From Eisenbergiella tayi (GTDB lineage Bacteria; Bacillota; Clostridia; Lachnospirales; Lachnospiraceae): 64,000 bases of DNA. The translations under genes were made by a program, and so were the position numbers. The stretch is from positions 186,001 to 250,000 of the forward strand of contig NZ_MPDJ01000006.1 in the NCBI RefSeq assembly GCF_001881565.1, written 5' to 3'. The notes below the pieces were generated by a model, which saw nothing but the letters and a program-made list of their open reading frames with translations, ran no database searches and was not told the DNA's origin. Of this stretch, positions 36,888 through 44,336 are shown one piece after another. Every line of letters begins with the position of its first letter. Within the stretch, counting starts at the first letter, position 1.

Positions 36888-36959
36888 ATATGGGTAAGTA
36901 ATTACGCTTTCAGGAAGGCAGTATAGCAGGCGAACCTGCGATATACAGGAGGTATAAAA

Positions 36960-37877
36960 ATGAATAATGATTTGGGGTTATTGAATCGTCTTAACAAACC
37001 TGCCGGTCCGGTGGATGTGGTGCTGGATACGGATACCTACAATGAGATTGACGACCAGTATGCGTTGTCTTATCTCGTAAAATCGGGAGACAAGCTGCAT
37101 TTAAAGGCAGTTTATGCGGCTCCTTTTTTCAATGAGAAATCCACAGGCCCTGAGGACGGTATGGAAAAGAGCTATCAGGAAATCCTTCATATCCTCACGC
37201 TGCTGGAGAAGGAGGAATATAAGGAGCGGGTATATAAAGGTTCCGCCGGATATCTGCCGGATGAACAGACCCCTGTGGAATCCGCCGCCGCCCGCCATCT
37301 GACGGAACTGGCGATGGAGTATACGCCGGAAAAGCCTTTGTACGTTGTAGCTATCGGGGCCATAACCAATGTGGCATCCGCACTGCTCATGCGGCCGGAA
37401 ATCAAGGAGCGCATGGTTCTTGTCTGGCTGGGAGGAAATTCCCTGGAATGGCCGGACAATAAAGAATTCAACCTCTTTCAGGATGTGGCTGCCGCCCGTG
37501 TGGTTTTCGGCTGCGGCGTAGCGCTGGTACAGCTGCCCTGCATGGGCGTGGTATCCTCTTTTACCACCGGGGCGGGAGAACTGGAAATGTTCCTGCGCGG
37601 AAAAAACAAGCTGTGCGATTATCTGGTGGATTATACGGAAAAAGAAGGCGCGCTGGGAAGCAAAAACAGCTGCTGGACCAGAGTGATATGGGATGTGACT
37701 GCGGTTGCATGGCTGCTGGACGAAAGCTTTATGGAGGATAAACTGATACCCAGCCCGATTCCTCAGTATGATCATCATTACAGCTTTGATCCCACCAGGC
37801 ATTTCATAAGATATGTGTACCATATTAACAGAGATAACCTGTTTGAGGATTTGTTTCGTAAACTGGCGGAATCCTGA
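36960..37877 (+). CDS. inosine-uridine preferring nucleoside hydrolase family protein
   Basis: The 305-residue protein has the calcium-binding N-terminus VLDTDTYNEIDDQYAL, with Asp23, Asp25, Asp31 and Asp32 in the D-x-D-x5-DD pattern of the family. Later motifs are YVVAIGAITNVASAL and WLGGNSLEWPDNKEFNLFQD. Such enzymes split nucleosides into base and ribose. A ribokinase-like PfkB gene starts 15 bases downstream, which fits salvage of the released sugar. AGGAGG lies seven bases before the start. Confidence 0.85.
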   Translation: MNNDLGLLNRLNKPAGPVDVVLDTDTYNEIDDQYALSYLVKSGDKLHLKAVYAAPFFNEKSTGPEDGMEKSYQEILHILTLLEKEEYKERVYKGSAGYLPDEQTPVESAAARHLTELAMEYTPEKPLYVVAIGAITNVASALLMRPEIKERMVLVWLGGNSLEWPDNKEFNLFQDVAAARVVFGCGVALVQLPCMGVVSSFTTGAGELEMFLRGKNKLCDYLVDYTEKEGALGSKNSCWTRVIWDVTAVAWLLDESFMEDKLIPSPIPQYDHHYSFDPTRHFIRYVYHINRDNLFEDLFRKLAES

Positions 37878-37892
37878 CGGCGAGGTATGGGA

Positions 37893-38792
37893 ATGAAGAT
37901 ATTGAATTTTGGGTCATTAAACATAGACAAGGTATATAAGGTTCCCCATTTTGTCAGGCCGGGGGAGACGATTTCCTCCCTGGGCTATGAATGTTTCCCG
38001 GGAGGGAAGGGGCTGAACCAGTCCATAGCGGTATCCAGGGCGGGTGCGGAAATCTGGCATGCCGGAACCATCGGAAAAGATGGCCTTTTTTTGAAAGAAA
38101 TCCTGGAGCAGAGCGGAGTGAAGACCTGTTATCTCAGAGACAGCGGGCAGATTACAGGCCATGCGCTGATTCAGGTTTCCGGGGAAGGAGAGAATTGTAT
38201 CATCCTTTTTAACGGGAGCAATTATGAGAATGACAGGGCGTTTATCGATGATGTTCTGAAGGATTTTTCGGAAGGGGATATTCTCCTTTTACAGAATGAA
38301 ATCAGCAATCTGGATTATCTTCTTCAAAGGGGAAAAGAGAAGGGACTGCAGATCATGCTGAATCCCTCTCCCATGGATGAAAATCTGAGAAACATGGATT
38401 TGTCGGGGGTAACCTGGTTGATGTTGAATGAGACGGAAGGAAAGGAAATGACCGGTGAGAGTGAGGCTGCCCGCATAGCGGATGCGCTGGTGGGCCGTTA
38501 TCCCCGGATGAATGTCATCCTCACACTGGGGAAGGATGGAGCCTTATATCAGAACGGTAAAAAGCAGTTTAAGCAGCCGTGTTTCCCTGCGGAAACGGTC
38601 GATACGACAGCGGCCGGAGACACCTTTACCGGTTATTTTATCGCGTCTTTAGCTTTCGGAAAGACAGAAGAGGAGGCAATGAAAACAGCGGCCTGCGCGG
38701 CGGCAGTTACGGTATCCAGGGAGGGAGCTGCGGTATCTATACCAGTGATGGCAGATGTGAATGCCAGAGTAAACATCACAGCTCCGGTATAA
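37893..38792 (+). CDS. PfkB family sugar kinase, ribokinase-like
   Basis: The 299-residue protein has the two PfkB signatures: an N-terminal GGKGLNQSIAVSRAGAE and a C-terminal DTTAAGDTFTGYFIASL carrying the catalytic Asp and the anion hole. These resemble ribokinase. Its position after a nucleoside hydrolase suggests it phosphorylates ribose or a similar pentose set free by that enzyme. The start is seven bases after GAGG. Confidence 0.85.
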   Translation: MKILNFGSLNIDKVYKVPHFVRPGETISSLGYECFPGGKGLNQSIAVSRAGAEIWHAGTIGKDGLFLKEILEQSGVKTCYLRDSGQITGHALIQVSGEGENCIILFNGSNYENDRAFIDDVLKDFSEGDILLLQNEISNLDYLLQRGKEKGLQIMLNPSPMDENLRNMDLSGVTWLMLNETEGKEMTGESEAARIADALVGRYPRMNVILTLGKDGALYQNGKKQFKQPCFPAETVDTTAAGDTFTGYFIASLAFGKTEEEAMKTAACAAAVTVSREGAAVSIPVMADVNARVNITAPV

Positions 38793-38861
38793 AAGTTCAG
38801 GATTCACTACATTTTACGAAATATGTCCTTTATGGGCCATTTTGGTCCCAGGGCGCGAATA

Positions 38862-38912
38862 CTCCATCCGGCCAGAAGTGCTGCTGTCAGTAGCATTTCT
38901 GGCCGGATGGAG
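38862..38912. repeat. fold-back element 5, 21-bp stem
   Basis: CTCCATCCGGCCAGAAGTGCT (38862-38882) pairs with 38892-38912 over a 9-base loop, with a single G-U deviation in the plus strand. A second short hairpin (TGGG ... CCCA) precedes it at about 38833-38850. No T run follows, so it is not a standard terminator. It lies between convergent genes. Confidence 0.75.
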
Positions 38913-38962
38913 CATTAGGATAACTTTCTGCTGTATGCAGGATATTCTGGCGCCCGTATTTT

Positions 38963-40123
38963 TTACAGCCAGTCCTCAATTTTGACTGCGGGGATGCCTT
39001 CAAATTTGCCCCTGAACGAGCCTTCCTTGTATAAAACAATCTTTGGGTAGTTGTCTCTAATCTCCAGAAGAGATCCGAATTCTCTTTGGATGGTCGATTC
39101 ATCAATCAACAGATAGCATACTTGGATGTATAGTTTGTCTCCATCTTTTTCGCCTATAAAATCTATTTCTTTTTCACCGACACGGCCGACACAGACCTTG
39201 TAACCTCTGCGGAGGAGTTCCAGCCCTACAATATTCTCAAGGACAATTTCAACGTTTTGCAGATTCTCTCCTACAATCGCTTCCCGTAAGCCGTGATCCA
39301 CGACATAATATTTTTCATTTACTTTCAGCATTTTCTTTCCGTTGATATCCTGGCTCTTTAAGCGGTACAGCAAGTAAGCCTCCTCACAGGCTTTCAAATA
39401 GTTAAGGATTGTTTCAGGAGCGACAGTCCGATTTTCGGACTTGAAAAACTTAGAGATGCTTGTAGCTGAAAAACTTTTTCCCACGTTCGCCAGGGCATAG
39501 GCGATTATGCGTTCCAAAAGATCTACATCCCGTATATTGTTGCGCTTGACAATATCTTTGAGCACAACTGAATGAAAGATGTCCTGCAGATAATTCTTGC
39601 TGAATTCCGTCCCAAAGCCGATACTGGCAAGGAATGGCATGCCACCATATTGAATATATTGATCAAAGGTATAATCCGGGTTTACCATTTTAAACTCTGT
39701 AAAAGAAAAAGGGTAAACGGTAAAAGAAACATAACGTCCCGCTATATAGGTGGCAAGTTCACCGGACAGAAGCTGTGAATTGGAACCTGTGATATAAATG
39801 TCTGCATGGAACTTTACGCGCAGAGAGTTTATTGCCTTCTCCCAGCCCTGCACTTCCTGGATTTCATCGAAAAATAAGTAGAAAGTCTCCTTGCTGCCGC
39901 CGATTTTATCACATACATATTCGTGTAAAGAGTGATATTCACATAGATGTTGATTGCCCAAATCTTCGAAATTCAGAAAAATGGTATTAGGGCTGTTAAT
40001 CTCATCACGAATCTGTTCTAACAGTACACTTTTTCCGCCGCGGCGAATACCGGTTAATACTTTGATAATGTCTTTTCCGATAAATGGACGGATTTTGGAT
40101 AAGTAAGACTCACGAATAATCAT
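38963..40123 (-). CDS. AAA-family ATPase with DUF4143 C-terminal domain
   Basis: The 386-residue protein has Walker A GIRRGGKS, Walker B FYLFFDEIQEV and sensor motif ITGSNSQLL, then a winged-helix region and a C-terminal DUF4143 domain with a nuclease-like GEKEIDFIGEKDG motif. Proteins of this type are common accessory genes of unknown function in anaerobes. The ATG at 40123 is nine bases after AAAGGAG; a TTG directly next to that site is too close. It stands alone on the minus strand. Confidence 0.85.
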   Translation of the reverse strand: MIIRESYLSKIRPFIGKDIIKVLTGIRRGGKSVLLEQIRDEINSPNTIFLNFEDLGNQHLCEYHSLHEYVCDKIGGSKETFYLFFDEIQEVQGWEKAINSLRVKFHADIYITGSNSQLLSGELATYIAGRYVSFTVYPFSFTEFKMVNPDYTFDQYIQYGGMPFLASIGFGTEFSKNYLQDIFHSVVLKDIVKRNNIRDVDLLERIIAYALANVGKSFSATSISKFFKSENRTVAPETILNYLKACEEAYLLYRLKSQDINGKKMLKVNEKYYVVDHGLREAIVGENLQNVEIVLENIVGLELLRRGYKVCVGRVGEKEIDFIGEKDGDKLYIQVCYLLIDESTIQREFGSLLEIRDNYPKIVLYKEGSFRGKFEGIPAVKIEDWL

Positions 40124-40254
40124 AACTGTCAACTCCTTTCTAAATATTATGTCATATAGTATATCTGAATTGCAATCAAATTATGCTTATATTATAAGAT
40201 ATAACTGATAAAAAATCAAATGCGAAACAACTGGAATATCCTGACACATAATCA

Positions 40255-40289
40255 TAGCCCCTGCAAACCTCTTATTGCAGGGGCTATAA
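40255..40289 (-). terminator. stem-loop downstream of the ABC exporter operon
   Basis: TAGCCCCTGCAA pairs with TTGCAGGGGCTA over an 8-base loop. It is about 80 bases past the permease stop and lacks a long T run, so termination is possible but not certain. Confidence 0.5.
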
Positions 40290-40367
40290 ATATTTGGAAA
40301 ATTTGTTTAAGGTCGTAGGGTTTGCTTCATCCTTGCAGCGATCCCGATGCTTTTTTTATAAAAATGG

Positions 40368-41168
40368 TCACAGAGGCAAATCCTTTTTATGGAAACAAAC
40401 AGCCCCGCATCCATACATGACTATGGCAGCTCCGGCCATACCCAGGCATTTCAGGAGCACTTCCCCATCGCCATCCACAATATTTTTTCCGGGAAAGAGG
40501 GTAAAAGGGGTAAGATAACGGAAAAATTCCATATCTCCTCCCGTATTTCCCAGCATCTGAAAGAGGAAAAATAAGACCAGCAGCCCGGCTCCAATGGAAA
40601 AATACCATTTGGAATCATTAAAAATACAGGCCGGCAGGAAAGCGATGCCTCCCAGCATCAGGTGAAACAGAAGCAGAGCTGCGTTAAGCTTCAGGAATAA
40701 GGGAATATCCAGTTCTCCGGGAAACAGGCCTTCGCAGGTGCCGACGCCGATAGCCGTGATAAGGACTATCAGTAAAGTAATGCCTGCCAGCATGGACAGC
40801 AGTTGTGTAAGCAGGATTTTCAGCCGGGAATTGGGTGTGGCAAGAAGAACGCCCATGGAACCGCTGTCTATGTAATGGGCCAGAAGCTTGTTGCCGAGGA
40901 TTATGATGGCGATAATGGGAAACACCAGCATAATGAAGCCATATAAATATATATATACAAATTCTGTCAGATTACCGGCAATCCCCGTCATACCGACAGC
41001 GGACATGATGCCGGGAAGAGCGATTTGATAGTCGTTGAGCATATGGGCCAGCTCAGGGTCATACATGTAAATGATGACCGTAGTATATAATGTCATGGCA
41101 GCCAGAAGGATAAGCAGTATTTTCCAGGTCTGTGACATATTTCTTTTCAACAGCGGCAATGAAATCAT
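40368..41168 (-). CDS. ABC-2 type transporter permease
   Basis: The 266-residue protein has about six hydrophobic segments in the ABC-2 arrangement, with a GSMGVLLATPNSRLKILLTQ segment typical of bacterial exporter or lantibiotic-immunity-like permeases. It begins two bases after the ATPase gene ends. The substrate is unknown. Confidence 0.82.
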   Translation of the reverse strand: MISLPLLKRNMSQTWKILLILLAAMTLYTTVIIYMYDPELAHMLNDYQIALPGIMSAVGMTGIAGNLTEFVYIYLYGFIMLVFPIIAIIILGNKLLAHYIDSGSMGVLLATPNSRLKILLTQLLSMLAGITLLIVLITAIGVGTCEGLFPGELDIPLFLKLNAALLLFHLMLGGIAFLPACIFNDSKWYFSIGAGLLVLFFLFQMLGNTGGDMEFFRYLTPFTLFPGKNIVDGDGEVLLKCLGMAGAAIVMYGCGAVCFHKKDLPL

Positions 41169-41170
41169 TT

Positions 41171-42055
41171 TTATACCTCACTTCCATAATAATGCATGAA
41201 GATTTCTTCCAGGGACTGGGTATGGATCTGCATATCCCGTACAGGACAGGAGGACAGGAGCGATAAAAGCCCGGGGATATCCTCTTTGACGGCTACCGTG
41301 ACGCTGGCCCCCTCCCGGCCTGTGATCGTATAGCCGGGAAGCTGCAGGGCATCGGCGCTCTTTTTGCTGTCCAGGGTAATGATATAGTCCCGTGAACGTT
41401 TCTTTTTCAGCCCTTCCATATCTTCAACTGCGGCAATCTGCCCCCGGCGAATAATGGCAGTCCGTTCACAGGTGCGCTCCACTTCTTCAAAAAGATGGGA
41501 GGACATGAAAATGGTGGTTCCTTTTTTCTTTTCCTCCAATATCAGATCAATAAACCGGTTCTGCATCAGGGGATCCAGGCCGCTGGTAGGTTCATCCAGA
41601 ATAACTATTTCCGGATTCCCCATAAAAGCATTTATGATTCCAAGCTTCTGTTTCATCCCTTTTGACATTTTCCGTACTTTGCCGGAAGGATCCAGTTCCA
41701 GCAGGTCGATCAGCTCCTTCATCCGGCTTCTGTCCCGGATACCCTTCATATCCGCAAGAAAATGCAGAAGCCCGTGGCCGGTGAAATCTTCCGGAAAGGC
41801 AATTTCCCCTGCAAGATAACCCAGGTTTTTCTGGATGAGGGAAGCCTGGCTGAAACAGTCCATTCCGTTAATTCTGCATTCCCCTTTTTCTGGTTTCAGA
41901 AAACCAAGCAGGTGCCTGATTGTAGTTGTTTTTCCTGCGCCGTTAGGGCCAAGGAAACCGTATACCTCTCCTTTTTTTACGGATAAGGAGACGTCAAAAA
42001 TTCCTCTGGAATTACCATAGTCTTTTGTAATATGACTGATTTGAACAGCATTCAT
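41171..42055 (-). CDS. ABC transporter ATP-binding protein
   Basis: The 294-residue protein has Walker A GPNGAGKTTT, signature KMSKGMKQKLG, Walker B IVILDEPTSGLD and a C-terminal extension of about 80 residues seen in exporter ATPases of the CcmA/DrrA group. Its ATG overlaps the TetR gene stop, and the permease follows directly. It powers the ABC-2 exporter encoded after it. Confidence 0.9.
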   Translation of the reverse strand: MNAVQISHITKDYGNSRGIFDVSLSVKKGEVYGFLGPNGAGKTTTIRHLLGFLKPEKGECRINGMDCFSQASLIQKNLGYLAGEIAFPEDFTGHGLLHFLADMKGIRDRSRMKELIDLLELDPSGKVRKMSKGMKQKLGIINAFMGNPEIVILDEPTSGLDPLMQNRFIDLILEEKKKGTTIFMSSHLFEEVERTCERTAIIRRGQIAAVEDMEGLKKKRSRDYIITLDSKKSADALQLPGYTITGREGASVTVAVKEDIPGLLSLLSSCPVRDMQIHTQSLEEIFMHYYGSEV

Positions 42056-42672
42056 AGAAATTCCTCCTTGTAGGCCATCTTGCGGAACATGTCACTCCAT
42101 TCCCCGAAATCCTGCATGATCACTTCCAGTACAAAAGGCTTACCCTGTCTGCGTTTTTCACTGATATATCCATCGGTCATCCAGAGGAGCATCCGGAGTA
42201 TTTTTTCCGGATCGGTGTCATCACGGAATTTGGTGAAATCCACATTTTTAAAATACCAGAAAATAGAATTGTCAATATATTCCTGGTTGGTACTGTTCAA
42301 AGAGTCGGATACTTCTTCTTTTTCCGGATAGAAGCAGCGCATTACAAAATCCATGATATAAGGATTGCGTGACAGGAGAGCCGCCTTTTTTTCAGCAGAA
42401 TAAGAAAGAAGCTCAAAAAAATCGGTGATCTCGTCAAAATGGGTATCTACTACCTGATCTGTTACAATTTTTTTCGTATAGTCATAGAGGAACAGGTACA
42501 GGCTTTTTTTGTTATGAAAATAGTAGAACAGCAGTCCTTTGGAAATGCCTGCCTTTGCGGCGATGTCATCTGTTGAGGCCTTTTTGTATTCGTGTGTGGC
42601 GAAGACCTCCAGGGATGCGTTGATGATAGCCTGCTGTTTTTCTTCGGGCAGATGAAAAAATTGTTCATTCAT
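42052..42672 (-). CDS. TetR/AcrR-family transcriptional regulator
   Basis: The 206-residue protein has an N-terminal TetR helix-turn-helix (STDDIAAKAGISKGLLFYYF) and a ligand-binding helical domain. It is the first gene of a minus-strand operon with the exporter ATPase and permease and most likely represses it. CAGGAGG precedes the start. Confidence 0.88.
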   Translation of the reverse strand: MNEQFFHLPEEKQQAIINASLEVFATHEYKKASTDDIAAKAGISKGLLFYYFHNKKSLYLFLYDYTKKIVTDQVVDTHFDEITDFFELLSYSAEKKAALLSRNPYIMDFVMRCFYPEKEEVSDSLNSTNQEYIDNSIFWYFKNVDFTKFRDDTDPEKILRMLLWMTDGYISEKRRQGKPFVLEVIMQDFGEWSDMFRKMAYKEEFL

Positions 42673-42787
42673 GGGCGTTTCCTCCTGACTGGATTGGTTT
42701 AACCGGCCGGGTTAAATCTTACCTTCAGTCTATCGGATTGACTGGAATTTACAACCCCCGGGAATAAAAAATAATTTAGGCGGTGAG

Positions 42788-43126
42788 GTTTAAGCCCCGC
42801 CCATCCATCCGGCCTGTGTCTGTGCCCTCCGGTTCTTGTCCGGTTCCGGCGCCTGCGCGGGCCATGTTATTTCACTGTTCAGCTTCGAAAAAGAGATATT
42901 TCTAACTGCTCTGTTTTTCCTGTCTGCGGTCAACGCGGCCAAACTCCTCCCTGCGGTCGTCAAACAGCGCCGCTAAGGGCGGACCGCAGGCAGAAAAAAC
43001 AGAGCAGTAAGAAATATCATCTTTTTCTCAGATTCACAGTGAAATAACATGGCCCGCGCAGGTGCCGGAACCGGACAAGAACCGGAGGGCACAGACACAG
43101 GCCGGATGGATGGGCGGGGCTTAAAC
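42788..43126 (+). repeat. giant fold-back element 3 (core-sharing family)
   Basis: The arms 42788-42931 and 42982-43126 are inverted repeats. The outer 91 positions pair with a single G-U deviation. Higher up, an internal loop has TCAGCTTC on its left side, exactly as in element 1, and TCAGAT on its right side, also as in element 1. The apex (GCGGCCAAACTCCTC ... GCCGCTAAGGGCGG) matches elements 1 and 2. The outer-arm sequence has no visible similarity to elements 1 and 2, yet the pairing is kept. The A-A mismatch in TTTCTAA/TTTCTTA is shared by all three. It is located between the TetR and AraC genes, both on the minus strand. Confidence 0.92.
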
Positions 43127-44060
43127 AGGAAGGTTATAGGTTATATTGGGGGAGTAAGTGAAAAAGGGGCTTAGTGGGAGGGGGTCTGTTTAGTTCTGTG
43201 GAGGATTATTATTGAAACAATAGGAATGTTGATAGGTTTTGAGGGTTATACCGTATTTTTGTTTGAAGAGGCGGATAAAGTGGCTGATGTTGTCTATGCC
43301 TACTTTTTGGGCGGCTTCGGTTACGGTTAGGCCGGAGGCGAGGCAGGCGCAGGCGGTTTCCAGTTTCAGGTCGGAGAGGAAGCGGGCGGGGGAGGTGTGG
43401 GTGTATTTCTTGAAGAGTCTGGTGTAGTAGCCTTCGGACAGGCCGGCGGTATCGGCGAGGAGGGGGACGGAGAGTTTTTCGTCCAGGTGGAGGTACATGT
43501 AGCGGATGCTTTGTTTGACATAGCGGATGCAGAGGGCGTGTTGGTCGGGGGCTGAGGGGAGCAGGCGGTTTTGGGCAAAAAGGGTGGAGAGGATGGAGAA
43601 GAAGAGGGAGGCAAGGTGAAAAGCCATGGCTTCGTCGGAGGGCGGTTTCATGGCGGTCATTTGGAGTATGGGGGGCAGGAGTGCCCGGTTGGCGGGATCG
43701 TGGGCAGTAATGAGGGTGGGAAAGGAGAGTTCTCCTTCTGTCAGCTTGCGGCCTGTGGAAAAGAAAGCGGTGTCGTGGAGGAACTGAAAACAGTCGGAGC
43801 GCAGGAGCATGTGGCAGACCTGTCCGGGCCGGTGGATGCGGGTGGCATGGAGTTCGTACGGGTTAACGAACATGATATCGCCTTCCTGAAAGGGGAAGCG
43901 GTTGCCGTCGATTTCCAGGCAGCCGGGGACGGAGGGAAGAATGATTTCCAGTTCTTCGTGCCAATGTATGGGGACATGGGGGCCGGGCTCGGTTACCTTG
44001 AGATCATAGATGTAGAAGGGGATATCTCTCATGGGTCTGGTGCCGGTTTCCTGGTATTGT
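43127..44060 (+). other. C-depleted, G-rich tract downstream of element 3
   Basis: Four 60-base plus-strand rows (43141, 43381, 43501, 43561) hold 108 G and 23 C by hand count. The tract covers an AraC gene coded on the minus strand, so G-richness is opposite to the purine-rich coding strand seen in the other minus-strand genes here. The right edge is approximate. Confidence 0.7.
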
Positions 44061-44074
44061 AAGAATAAGTTCAT
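43190..44074 (-). CDS. AraC-family transcriptional regulator with unusual codon use
   Basis: The 294-residue protein has an N-terminal cupin (PIHWHEELEIILP) and C-terminal double helix-turn-helix (LADTAGLSEGYYTRLF, VGIDNISHFIRLFKQKYG). The start MNLFLQ is eight bases after AGGAGG. Codons end mostly in C on its own strand, so the plus strand is G-rich. It is divergent from the GH31/GH28 genes and could control them. Fold-back element 3 lies 64 bases past its stop. Confidence 0.85.
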   Translation of the reverse strand: MNLFLQYQETGTRPMRDIPFYIYDLKVTEPGPHVPIHWHEELEIILPSVPGCLEIDGNRFPFQEGDIMFVNPYELHATRIHRPGQVCHMLLRSDCFQFLHDTAFFSTGRKLTEGELSFPTLITAHDPANRALLPPILQMTAMKPPSDEAMAFHLASLFFSILSTLFAQNRLLPSAPDQHALCIRYVKQSIRYMYLHLDEKLSVPLLADTAGLSEGYYTRLFKKYTHTSPARFLSDLKLETACACLASGLTVTEAAQKVGIDNISHFIRLFKQKYGITLKTYQHSYCFNNNPPQN

Positions 44075-44336
44075 GCGGCTGGCCTCCTGTTTGGTTTCGG
44101 AATGAAGGAAATCCGGGAGTGTTTCTGCATCCCGCATTTCATGTGAGCGGACAGTTTTTGCTGATGTCAGAATTATACTATTTTTTGAGGGGAAAGTGCA
44201 AGAAAAGAGGGAGGAAAAATGGTAATATGAATAAAAAATGGGATTCATAGCAGTTCAGGTCCGTGGATTGTTATTGTTGTTCCGATAATGCCCCGCGTTT
44301 GGCGGTACAAAGTGATGAAAGGGAGAGGGATTTTAT

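Noticed and set aside
38862..38912. Rho-independent terminator of the sugar kinase gene
   Set aside because: The stem is strong, but no T run follows on either strand.
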